From assembly GCA_964293585.1 (NCBI GenBank), contig CAXYYS010000017.1, positions 1 to 38,617 on the forward strand: a stretch of DNA of 38,617 nucleotides, read 5' to 3'. A program made the position numbers and the translations under genes. The notes under the pieces were generated by a model that was not told the DNA's origin, did no database searches, and saw only the letters and a program-made list of their open reading frames with translations. This stretch comes from JAKVKY01 sp964293585 (GTDB lineage: Bacteria; Bacillota; Negativicutes; Acidaminococcales; Acidaminococcaceae). Shown here one piece after another: positions 6,863 through 13,998 of the stretch. The stretch's first letter is position 1. The number at the start of each line of letters is the position of its first letter.

Positions 6863-7333
6863 TTACTTGCACACTTCCACCGTATCCATCAGCACGATAG
6901 ACTTGGGACGATCCTGGGCATCCGTGGGTACCACGCCAATCTGGCGTACCACATCCATACCTTCTACGACCTTGCCAAACACGGCATGATGTCCATCCAG
7001 CCAGGGCGTAGGCGCCAGGGTGATAAAGAACTGGCTGCCGGCAGTATTAGGGCCGGCGTTAGCCATGGACAGGATACCTTCGTCATCATGTTGCAGACCC
7101 GGTCCAAACTCATCGTCAATCTCGTAACCGGGACCACCCATACCGGTACCGGTGGGATCGCCACCCTGGATCATAAAGCCGTCGATGACCCTGTGGAAGA
7201 TCAACCCGTCATAAAAGCCTTTTTCTACCAGGTCAATAAAATTTTTCGTAGTCTTGGGTGCTTTATCCTCAAACATCTCCGCAATAAATTCACCTTTGTT
7301 GGTAGTAAACTTAATCTTTCTGTTGGTGCTCAT
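6863..7333 (-). CDS. Cyclophilin-type peptidyl-prolyl cis-trans isomerase
   Basis: A 156-residue cytosolic isomerase of prolyl bonds; no signal peptide is visible. Family motifs are FEDKAPKTTKNF near residue 20, FHRVIDGFMIQGGDPTGTG with the catalytic Arg (FHR) near residue 47, AGPNTAGSQFFI near residues 92-103, and WLDGHHAVFGKV. The start is ATG 7331-7333 (MSTNRK), with GAGGAG seven bases upstream; a TTG five codons earlier overlaps that site and is unlikely. It follows the membrane-protein gene by 69 bases and may be the last gene of a small operon with it and the carbonic-anhydrase-like gene. Confidence 0.94.
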   Translation of the reverse strand: MSTNRKIKFTTNKGEFIAEMFEDKAPKTTKNFIDLVEKGFYDGLIFHRVIDGFMIQGGDPTGTGMGGPGYEIDDEFGPGLQHDDEGILSMANAGPNTAGSQFFITLAPTPWLDGHHAVFGKVVEGMDVVRQIGVVPTDAQDRPKSIVLMDTVEVCK

Positions 7334-7402
7334 GTCTTTTCTCCTCAATTTTAAATTTGCTTTCCACTTTTTCTTGCCCGTTGCAGGTACAACCTGCCCA
7401 TT

Positions 7403-8302
7403 TTATTTTGAATCTTTAAGCTGGGCCTCGGCAACTTTTTTATCATGGATTAAAAAGATAAGCAGATAGATACCACAGGCAGCGGCAGCCATCCACACAG
7501 GATACAGGGATCTGATAGCGTCATCGCCACAGAAGAAAATTAAAAAGAAGCTGCCCATCAGGAATAAACCCTGTCCCATCATAATCCTTTGGGTAATTAA
7601 CGGCCGGTTATCCCGGTCACCCCTGGCCGTACACTGGCTGGCCACAGAAAGTTCCGGCGCAAACAGGAACACGCAGATACCCAGCAAAATTACATAGGTA
7701 AGCGTTAGTCCCGGCGTTACCGTCGCTCTGTCGATAACCAGATACATGGCACAGGCGATACCGGCCATATACAGACTGCGGAAATAGCCTTCCTTAATCT
7801 GGCTTTCCACCACATAACAAGCTGCTGTCAAGCCCGGCATAATCCAGAGACCATGCTTGCCCAGCCAGAACGCCGCCACCAGGATGATGATGTTATCGCC
7901 AATCTTATGCCGGCTGCCGGAAGAACGGTTAAACATCCGGATAACGAACAAGGCCCACAAGAGCATGGTCACATCGCCAGCCCCCAAAAACACCTGAGCC
8001 ACTACAGCCAGGAGACCGCCCAAAAGTCCGGCAGCCCGGCGTTTTGGTTCCGGATCCAGCTCCTGGGCAATCAAATAGGTAAAAAAGAAGTTGCAGGCGC
8101 CCACGATACCGAAGGTGGTCGCTTCAGTAGTAGACATCTTGCCACTGAAAGTAACCCAGATCATGAGCAGTACGGCGCTGATAAGCGAACCTAAAATAGC
8201 CCTGCGGTTCAGCCTGTCGTCAAAATAAACTACCCGGCCCAAGCCAAAATAGCTGGAATCCGCCGTACTGACCACGTTGAACTTATTGCTTCTTCTTGAC
8301 AT
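7403..8302 (-). CDS. Polytopic membrane protein of unknown function
   Basis: A 299-residue protein I do not recognise. After about 33 polar residues (a possible cytoplasmic N-tail, with FGLGRVVYFDDRLNRR) there are roughly eight to ten hydrophobic stretches, starting with AILGSLISAVLLMIWVTF near residue 34 and ending with AAAACGIYLLIFLI. The tail is short and charged (HDKKVAEAQLKDSK). The loops are basic, including KRR near residue 87, SSGSRHK near residue 127 and an arginine-rich loop ARGDRDNRP near residue 230. No transporter signature or catalytic motif is evident. AAGGAG stands five bases before the ATG, so the gene is real. It follows the gamma-carbonic-anhydrase gene by 22 bases and precedes the cyclophilin gene, which suggests co-transcription but not function. 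Confidence 0.85.
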   Translation of the reverse strand: MSRRSNKFNVVSTADSSYFGLGRVVYFDDRLNRRAILGSLISAVLLMIWVTFSGKMSTTEATTFGIVGACNFFFTYLIAQELDPEPKRRAAGLLGGLLAVVAQVFLGAGDVTMLLWALFVIRMFNRSSGSRHKIGDNIIILVAAFWLGKHGLWIMPGLTAACYVVESQIKEGYFRSLYMAGIACAMYLVIDRATVTPGLTLTYVILLGICVFLFAPELSVASQCTARGDRDNRPLITQRIMMGQGLFLMGSFFLIFFCGDDAIRSLYPVWMAAAACGIYLLIFLIHDKKVAEAQLKDSK

Positions 8303-8324
8303 AACTACTCCTTAATTATTGGCG

Positions 8325-8876
8325 TCAGACAATCTTTTCGCCATGATAAGATTCACCGCCGCCATTAGGAAGCAGGTTATATCTCTTGGTCCACAGGTCC
8401 TTATACTTGATAGCCTGAGCATGAATATTCTTAATATTGCTCTCGTCCAGGGTCTTAATAATCTTGGCCGGGATACCTGCTACCAGAGAGAATGGTGGTA
8501 CCTTAGTACCCTTGGTAACTACGGCGCCGGCGGCAACAATGCTGCCATGGCCGATAACAGCGCCATCCAAAACTGTAGAACCCATGCCAATCAGGCAATG
8601 ATCTTCCACGGTGCAGGCATGCAAAGTGGCAGAATGACCTACCGTTACATAATCGCCCACGATGCAAGCAAACTTGTCTGCCACGTGCAGGCAGCTGTTG
8701 TCCTGAATATTGCTGTACTTGCCAACTTCGATACGGTTTACATCGCCGCGCATAGTAACATTGAACCAGCAGCTGCTGTATTCCTTCATCGTCACTTTGC
8801 CGATAACGGCAGCCGTTTCAAACACATGCGCCTTAGCATCAATTTGCGGCACCTGGCCTTCAAAATCTCTTACCAT
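8325..8876 (-). CDS. Gamma-carbonic-anhydrase-like hexapeptide-repeat protein
   Basis: A 183-residue left-handed beta-helix protein of the YrdA/PaaY/CaiE group. Repeated hexapeptide turns run from about residue 20 to 130 (for example AAVIGKV, IVGDYVTVGHSA, CLIGMGSTVLDGA, SIVAAGAVV). The three zinc-ligand histidines expected for gamma-class enzymes appear as CLHVAD and the pair in GHSATLHAC. Family members include true carbonic anhydrases and inactive or acyl-related proteins, so activity is not proven. I prefer ATG 8874-8876 (MVRDFEG) because AAAGAGGTG lies seven bases upstream; a TTG two codons earlier is less likely. It is first in a three-gene minus-strand group. Confidence 0.9.
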   Translation of the reverse strand: MVRDFEGQVPQIDAKAHVFETAAVIGKVTMKEYSSCWFNVTMRGDVNRIEVGKYSNIQDNSCLHVADKFACIVGDYVTVGHSATLHACTVEDHCLIGMGSTVLDGAVIGHGSIVAAGAVVTKGTKVPPFSLVAGIPAKIIKTLDESNIKNIHAQAIKYKDLWTKRYNLLPNGGGESYHGEKIV

Positions 8877-9007
8877 AAACAAACACCTCTTTCAAAATTT
8901 AACAAACTATATTTAGCAACGTCAACGTTGCGGGACAACAAATTTAGGAGCAACCTTGCAGCAGCAGGCAGGCATTTCTTTGCCATGCCTGAAGACGTCA
9001 GGAATAT

Positions 9008-10252
9008 TTATTTTTCCGCCGGATGAATTTTTCCATGCAGCCGGGTCTGATAAGTATACAGCGCCGCAGCCAGTAAAATTCCGCCCATGGAACAGAGCAC
9101 ATATCGGGTACTCATAAGCCCGCCCAAGAAACCGCCCAAGAGCGGTCCCACTACCCCGCCAAACTGCTGGGCGCTGGTCACCAGGCCAAAAGCTTTACCC
9201 CGCATGGACGCTTCGGTAACTTCCACCAGGTTGGAATTTACATTAGGCACCGCTCCTGACAGGAACAGGCCGTAGACAAACTGGATGACGGCAAACTGCC
9301 AGACATCGCCTACGAAGATCTGGCACAAGTTAACCAAACCGGCACAGAGCAGCACCAGACACAAAATCCTGGTATAACCATGCCGCTGGCCTTTGTTACC
9401 CCAGAAAGGTGCCGCAAAAATACCCGCAATACCGGCCAGAGAAAAGACCCAGCCCGACATTTTAATCGAAGCATCGCTGGTCCCGCCCATCAGGGAACTT
9501 ACGTACATGGTAATCAGAGGCTGGATAGCCATGGTGCAAACCTGGATCAGGAAAAACATGAACATGATGTAAATCAAATCCCGGTTATGTAACGCCTCTT
9601 GCAAATCGGAAACTAAATTTATCTTAGCCCGCTGCCGTTCCTTAGGAATTTTCTGGTCGCGGACAAAGATGTACGTCATCACCGTAGCCATAAACAAACT
9701 GACAGCGCCCACAAAGAAAGATAAACGCATGCCGAACCAGGCGCTCAGATAACCACCCATGAGCGGTCCCAGGATACTGCCGCTGGCTACAGCCGTCTGC
9801 ATCATCCCCATACCCCAGCCCATCTTGCTCTCGGGTAAAGTGGAGGAAATAAGCGACATGGAAGCCGGTACATACCCGCTGATGATGCCGGTAACAGCAC
9901 GAACTGCAAATAATTGCGGTGCCGACTGCACCACCGCTCCCAGCCAATAAGTTACCGCCAGACCGAAGCCGGCACGCAGTGCCATCTTGCGCTGCCCCAC
10001 CTTATCAGCCCAGGCGCCCCAGTACGGGGCCATCAAAGAAGAACCCAGGAACGTGATGGCATACACCAGACCGCTCCAGTAATTGACATTGGCTTCTTCC
10101 ACGTGTAATTCTTTTAGTAAATATACCGGTAAAAAAGGGATACAACTGGTATAACTGGCACAGGCAAGGAAAACTCCCACCCAGAGAACCGCCAGGTTCT
10201 TTTGCCAACTAATGGTTCCAGCTCCCGGTTGGTCCCATAAAGACATGCTCAC
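9008..10252 (-). CDS. MFS transporter, multidrug-efflux-like
   Basis: A 414-residue inner-membrane protein with about twelve helices in two similar halves, the major-facilitator layout. The loop 2-3 signature reads GAWADKVGQRK near residue 83, and helix 4-5 contains RAVTGIISGYVPASMSL, resembling the drug:H+ antiporter-1 group (MdtG/NorA-like). The second-half counterpart reads WGNKGQRHG near residue 287. The substrate cannot be deduced. The start is uncertain: GTG 10250-10252 is five bases after GGAG, while an ATG two codons later has eleven-base spacing. An extended -10 promoter lies just upstream. No regulator gene adjoins it. Confidence 0.88.
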   Translation of the reverse strand: MSMSLWDQPGAGTISWQKNLAVLWVGVFLACASYTSCIPFLPVYLLKELHVEEANVNYWSGLVYAITFLGSSLMAPYWGAWADKVGQRKMALRAGFGLAVTYWLGAVVQSAPQLFAVRAVTGIISGYVPASMSLISSTLPESKMGWGMGMMQTAVASGSILGPLMGGYLSAWFGMRLSFFVGAVSLFMATVMTYIFVRDQKIPKERQRAKINLVSDLQEALHNRDLIYIMFMFFLIQVCTMAIQPLITMYVSSLMGGTSDASIKMSGWVFSLAGIAGIFAAPFWGNKGQRHGYTRILCLVLLCAGLVNLCQIFVGDVWQFAVIQFVYGLFLSGAVPNVNSNLVEVTEASMRGKAFGLVTSAQQFGGVVGPLLGGFLGGLMSTRYVLCSMGGILLAAALYTYQTRLHGKIHPAEK

Positions 10253-10269
10253 ATCATCTCCAATGTTTA

Positions 10270-10278
10270 ATTATAACA
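10270..10278 (-). promoter_or_regulatory. Extended -10 promoter for the MFS gene
   Basis: TGTTATAAT on the minus strand is a perfect extended -10 (TGnTATAAT) with no good -35. The predicted start leaves only about ten bases of leader before GTG 10252, still enough to hold the GGAG site. Confidence 0.6.
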
Positions 10279-10325
10279 TAAGTTGCTAAAATTAAAACTG
10301 TCTAACCTGTGAATAAACAGAAAAC

Positions 10326-10403
10326 AAAAACACCCTCGCATAGTTCAAGTATGTACCACAGCCTGTCCTGCCAGCGTTGGCGCATATCTTTATTGCAAGG
10401 GTG
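10326..10403 (-). terminator. Structured inverted repeat, probably terminator of the binding-protein gene
   Basis: CACCCTTGCA and TGCGAGGGTG pair over ten bases (one wobble) on the minus strand and are followed by TTTTTGTTTTCTG. The 53 bases between them contain a small GCCA-ACGC-TGGC hairpin and further pairing potential, much more than a terminator needs. It lies 62 bases after the amino-acid-binding protein stop and about 50 bases before the MFS promoter. It is either an elaborate terminator or a small structured RNA ending in one. Confidence 0.6.
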
Positions 10404-10465
10404 CATTTTAGAAATTTCGCTGCCATTTGAATCGCCGGCAGACAGCTTGCTGCCAACTCAGTAGT

Positions 10466-11308
10466 TTAAATGCCCAGAGCTTTTTCCGCTGACTCCGGCA
10501 GATTGGGAGCGTCTATATTAAACCATTTTTTATAAATCTTATTATAGGTGCCGTCTTTTTTCATATCTGCCAGGGCCTGATTAACCTTTTGCTGCAGTTC
10601 CTTATTATCCTTGTTCATGACAAAGCCCAATAATTCCGCCTTGGAATCAGCAATCGTAACTACACTCACCTTGCCCCTGCCTTTACCTTCCAGGGCTGCG
10701 TAATACTCAGCCACGGGTTTATCCACGATGGCGGCATCAGCATTACCGGTTTCCATTTCCAGGATGGCTTCAGAACTGTTATCGAACTGCTTGATAGTCA
10801 TGCCATGAGCTTCACCATATTTAGCGCCGGTGGTACCCACCATGACGGCAACTTTTTTGCCCTTCAGGTCTTCCACCTTGGTCAGCGGGCTCGCTTTTTT
10901 GGTTACAAAAGCCAGCTTGGACTCATAGAAAGGAGCGGCAAAAGCAACTTTCTGAGACCGTTCTTTCGTCATGGTCATACCGGTAGCCGCAATATCCACC
11001 TGCTTGGATAAAATTGCCGGGATGATGCCGTTAAAAGGAATGTTCTCCATCTTGGTTTCCATGCCCAGGCGGTGGGCAACTTCTTTGACCATATCAATTT
11101 CTATACCTTTGTAATCAGAATCCTTGCCCGTTGCCTCTTTGTCCTTAAATTCAAAAGGAACATAGGTCGCATTAGTCGCAATCCGCAAAACTTTCGCCGG
11201 TGTCCCGGTCTTAGGATCAGCCGCTTTTTTATCCGCGCCGCCGCAACCGGCTGCTAAAACTGCTAAGGTCAAAGCCAGTACACCTGCCACAAATCTCTTC
11301 TGCCACAT
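10466..11308 (-). CDS. Amino-acid ABC transporter substrate-binding lipoprotein
   Basis: A 280-residue family-3 solute-binding protein (GlnH/ArtJ/FliY-like). The signal peptide ends in the lipobox LAAGC, with lipidation expected at Cys22, then a polar linker. The mature domain begins VLRIATNATYVPFEFKDK and includes GIEIDMVKEVAHRLG and AATGMTMTKERSQKVAFA, which carries the conserved Arg that normally binds the ligand carboxylate. Polar amino acids are the usual ligands, but which one is unknown. No permease or ATPase gene adjoins it, so it is an orphan that must use subunits encoded elsewhere. GGAGG lies nine bases before the ATG. A structured terminator follows. Confidence 0.93.
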   Translation of the reverse strand: MWQKRFVAGVLALTLAVLAAGCGGADKKAADPKTGTPAKVLRIATNATYVPFEFKDKEATGKDSDYKGIEIDMVKEVAHRLGMETKMENIPFNGIIPAILSKQVDIAATGMTMTKERSQKVAFAAPFYESKLAFVTKKASPLTKVEDLKGKKVAVMVGTTGAKYGEAHGMTIKQFDNSSEAILEMETGNADAAIVDKPVAEYYAALEGKGRGKVSVVTIADSKAELLGFVMNKDNKELQQKVNQALADMKKDGTYNKIYKKWFNIDAPNLPESAEKALGI

Positions 11309-11365
11309 CTTTTTCGTCCTCCCGTATGCTAAGATTTTTTAACTAATTTCCCTTCAGAAAGTAAA

Positions 11366-11401
11366 ACATCCTCAACCCTGGTAACTCCAAGATTAGGATG
11401 T
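11366..11401 (-). terminator. Probable terminator after the tRNA-Leu pair
   Basis: ACATCCT pairs with AGGATGT, enclosing a second short stem (CTTGG/CCAGG), followed by TTTTAC on the minus strand. The U-run is short, so read-through into the binding-protein gene is possible; no clear separate promoter for that gene was seen. Confidence 0.5.
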
Positions 11402-11422
11402 CAACTTATGTGCATTAAATTT

Positions 11423-11509
11423 TGGTGCGGTAGAGAGGATTTGAACCTCCATGGGGTCAACCCCCACTAGCTCCTGAGGCTAGCGCGTCTGCCGTTCCGC
11501 CACTACCGC
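11423..11509 (-). tRNA. tRNA-Leu (anticodon CAG)
   Basis: An 87-base class II tRNA with acceptor GCGGTAG pairing CTACCGC, anticodon loop CTCAGGA giving CAG, a long variable arm (TGGGGGTTGACCCCA), T-arm GGTTCAAATCC and encoded CCA. Confidence 0.95.
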
Positions 11510-11547
11510 GTGGTTTGCTTTTGAATCCCGGTTGTGCAACCAAAGTT

Positions 11548-11631
11548 TGGTGCGGTTGGCGGGATTTGAACCCGCATGGGTTTCCCCGCCAGCCCCTCAA
11601 GCTGGTGCGTCTGCCGTTCCGCCACAACCGC
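11548..11631 (-). tRNA. tRNA-Leu (anticodon GAG)
   Basis: An 84-base class II tRNA with acceptor GCGGTTG pairing CAACCGC, anticodon stem CCAGC/GCTGG around loop TTGAGGG giving GAG, a variable arm of the CGGGGAAACCC type and encoded CCA. It shares most of its D-arm and acceptor design with the neighbouring tRNA-Leu and is co-transcribed with it. Confidence 0.94.
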
Positions 11632-11657
11632 TTGTTGGACTCAATAGCGACAGTGTT

Positions 11658-11686
11658 ATATTAGCATAACTTTAAAACCCCGTCAA
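11658..11686 (-). promoter_or_regulatory. Promoter of the tRNA-Leu pair
   Basis: TTGACG (11681-11686), a 17-base spacer and TAATAT (11658-11663) with a TG extension on the minus strand. The -35 box overlaps the stop codon of the upstream transglycosylase gene, so the tRNA promoter is embedded in the end of that gene. Confidence 0.78.
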
Positions 11687-12297
11687 GGACTTTTTTTCTC
11701 AATCTCGTTCTTATACAAACGATAATACTCATCCCTATCCCTTAGCACCGCACCCACATACTTTTTCGTATCCGGATAAGGAATCCTGTCGATGCTGCCA
11801 AAATCATAATCCCAGTGGTTAGCTTCCATCCAGGTATGGGTTTGGCCCCTGCCCGCATTATACGCGATCATGAGCAGCACCATATTGTTATGAAACTCGT
11901 GCTTCAGTTCTGAAACGTACCAACAGCCCATACGGATATTTACATCCGTCCGGTACAGGTCCTGAGTATCGAATCTGGTCAGACCCATCTGCCCTGCAAT
12001 CCAGTGAGCCGTTTCCGGCATCAGCTGCATCAGGCCGATAGCTCCCACCTTAGAAACGGCGCTGCGTTCAAAAGCACTTTCGTTCTTGATGATAGCTGCC
12101 ACCAAAAAAGGATCGATATCGTTGCGTTTGCTATAAGTTAATATTTCATTCTGGTACGGCCACAGATAAATAAAATGCATCTGCACAAAATCACTGCGCC
12201 AGATCCGCCATCCGGTGAAAACCAGCAGCATGATAAATACTGCCAGCACAACCAGACAACCTTTATTCGAAGACTTTTTACGTCTGCGTCTTTTCAA
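11683..12297 (-). CDS. Membrane-anchored lytic transglycosylase, Slt type
   Basis: A 204-residue GH23-like murein transglycosylase that cleaves the MurNAc-GlcNAc bond forming 1,6-anhydroMurNAc. A very basic N-terminus (MKRRRRKK) precedes one membrane helix near residues 14-30, which would anchor the enzyme with its domain in the periplasm. The catalytic Glu73 lies in IIKNESAF, followed by KVGAIGLMQLMPETA (the Slt GLMQ-P motif) and IAYNAGRG. It starts 16 bases after coaE, so the two are likely co-transcribed. The gene is compact compared with E. coli Slt70, having only the catalytic domain. Confidence 0.93.
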   Translation of the reverse strand: MKRRRRKKSSNKGCLVVLAVFIMLLVFTGWRIWRSDFVQMHFIYLWPYQNEILTYSKRNDIDPFLVAAIIKNESAFERSAVSKVGAIGLMQLMPETAHWIAGQMGLTRFDTQDLYRTDVNIRMGCWYVSELKHEFHNNMVLLMIAYNAGRGQTHTWMEANHWDYDFGSIDRIPYPDTKKYVGAVLRDRDEYYRLYKNEIEKKSP

Positions 12298-12313
12298 AGC
12301 CCTGCTCCCTAAA

Positions 12314-12916
12314 CTACAACTTACCGGCCTGTAACTTTTCCCAGGCGGCTGCGACTTGTTTCTTAGTATTGCCTAAACTGCCGCTGTTGTCAATAACCAA
12401 ATCCGCAAATTTTTTCTTGGTTTCCAGGCTTAGCTGCGTCCCAATCCTGGCTTCCACCTGGGCTGCGCTGGTTCCATCACGCAACATGGCACGCCGCACC
12501 TGTTCTTCCCTGGGCAGGCTGACCAGCCACACCTGGTCCACCTGATCCTGCCAGCCGCATTCAATGAGGAGCGGTACATCCAGAAAAACCACCCGGCTGC
12601 CCTGAGCGGCCGCCTGTTTTATAAAAGCCGTAGCTTCCTGCCATACAATTTTATGGATAACCGCTTCCAGTTTTTTTCTGGCGGCCTGATCATGAAACAC
12701 TTTGGCTGCTACCCTGGGCCGGTCCAGATTTCCGTCCGGCGTGGCATACTCCGATCCCAGGACCTGCAGCACCTGCTGCAAACCAGGCGTTCCTTTAGCC
12801 ACAGCCCGGCGGCTGGCTGCATCCGCATCAAAAACCGGTGCGCCCAGGTCCCGCAAATATTGCGTGACTACACTTTTTCCGGAAGCGATGCCTCCGGTCA
12901 GACCTATCTTGATCAT
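12314..12916 (-). CDS. coaE: Dephospho-CoA kinase
   Basis: A 200-residue cytosolic kinase for the last step of coenzyme A synthesis, phosphorylating the 3'-hydroxyl of dephospho-CoA. The P-loop GGIASGKS covers residues 8-15, followed by FDADAASRRAV (the conserved DAD) near residue 34 and VVFLDVPLLIECGW in the middle. The length is standard. It sits in the polA-mutM-coaE order seen in many Firmicutes. The 148 bases between mutM and coaE hold no further gene that I can support. The AGGAG site is about eleven bases from the ATG, slightly far. Confidence 0.95.
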   Translation of the reverse strand: MIKIGLTGGIASGKSVVTQYLRDLGAPVFDADAASRRAVAKGTPGLQQVLQVLGSEYATPDGNLDRPRVAAKVFHDQAARKKLEAVIHKIVWQEATAFIKQAAAQGSRVVFLDVPLLIECGWQDQVDQVWLVSLPREEQVRRAMLRDGTSAAQVEARIGTQLSLETKKKFADLVIDNSGSLGNTKKQVAAAWEKLQAGKL

Positions 12917-13064
12917 CTTTAAAACTGCTCCTCTTACTAAGACTTAGTCAGTCAGGATAATTTAGTTTAGCTGTCACAATGTCAAACCTGATGCTACTAC
13001 CGGTACCAGAAAGCACGCCGGCCAACTTTTTCAGTAGCTGCGGCTCTCTTTCCTGCACTGCTAT

Positions 13065-13889
13065 TTATTTTTGGCACTGGGGGCAGTACACCGTTCCCCG
13101 TCCGCCTACCTTAATTTGCACCAAAGTCGTGCCACAGAACCTGCAGGGCTGTCCTTTGCGGCTGTATACCAGCAAATGATTCTGGTTGTCGCCTTTCTTG
13201 CCGTCGCCGTCCTGATAATTTCTAAAAGTGGTGCCGTGATTGGCGATGCCCTGGGCAATCACCTTATTGATAGCCTCATGCAACACCGTCAGTTCTTCTC
13301 GGCTCAAAGTATTCGCCACCCTGGTCGGCATAATCCTGGACAAAGCCAGGCTCTCGTCCGCATAAATATTACCCAGACCGGCAATCACCGTCTGGTCCAG
13401 GATAAAAGTTTTGACGGGCTTGCGGCTTTTGTGGGCCAGCGGCTCTAAATAAGCCACCGTAAATTCCTTGCTCAAAGGTTCCGGCCCCAAAGTCTCGTAG
13501 CCGTTGACCTTATAGCTGCCACCATCCTGCAAAAGATACAATGTGCCAAAGGTCCGGATATCCGTGAACCATAAATTTTCATCCCCGTCCAAAGTAAATT
13601 TTAACTTGGCATAAGGCGGCTGGGGTGCGCTGGCCGACAGGGCAATCAAAGCCCCCGTCATGCGCAGATGACCAAGAATAAATAAGCCGTCTCCCAGTTC
13701 CAGGCGCAGATATTTACCCCGGCGGTTAATGGCCCGGATGGTTTTCCCCTCCGTGCCCTGCATAAAAGCCGGCACCGCGGGATACTGCACCAGACGGTCC
13801 AAAAACACTTCTGTCTTTAAAATTTTATGTCCTACCACATGAGGGATCAAAGTCTTGCGTACCTGTTCTACTTCCGGTAATTCCGGCAT
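13065..13889 (-). CDS. mutM: Formamidopyrimidine-DNA glycosylase
   Basis: A 274-residue bifunctional base-excision enzyme that removes 8-oxoguanine and formamidopyrimidines and cuts the abasic site. The N-terminus MPELPEVEQVRKTL supplies the catalytic Pro and Glu. GKYLRLEL holds the conserved Lys near residue 59, GLGNIYADE the helix-two-turn-helix region, and CRFCGTT...YCPQCQK at the C-terminus the four-Cys zinc finger. It lies 109 bases downstream of polA on the same strand, a conserved repair pairing. AAAGGAG precedes the ATG. All key residues are intact. Confidence 0.97.
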   Translation of the reverse strand: MPELPEVEQVRKTLIPHVVGHKILKTEVFLDRLVQYPAVPAFMQGTEGKTIRAINRRGKYLRLELGDGLFILGHLRMTGALIALSASAPQPPYAKLKFTLDGDENLWFTDIRTFGTLYLLQDGGSYKVNGYETLGPEPLSKEFTVAYLEPLAHKSRKPVKTFILDQTVIAGLGNIYADESLALSRIMPTRVANTLSREELTVLHEAINKVIAQGIANHGTTFRNYQDGDGKKGDNQNHLLVYSRKGQPCRFCGTTLVQIKVGGRGTVYCPQCQK

Positions 13890-13998
13890 GGTTATCGCTC
13901 CTTTGTGGCGGCGTCAACGGCGCCCCAGCTTTTATCGTTCGTGATTTATCTTGTTGTTTCTTAAAACCTATACTTTTTCAGTTCTCACCCTGCGCTTG

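Noticed and set aside
10326..10403. Small SRP RNA (4.5S-like) as identity for the structured element
   Set aside because: The size is close, but the conserved GGAAGCAGC-type loop of SRP RNA is absent.
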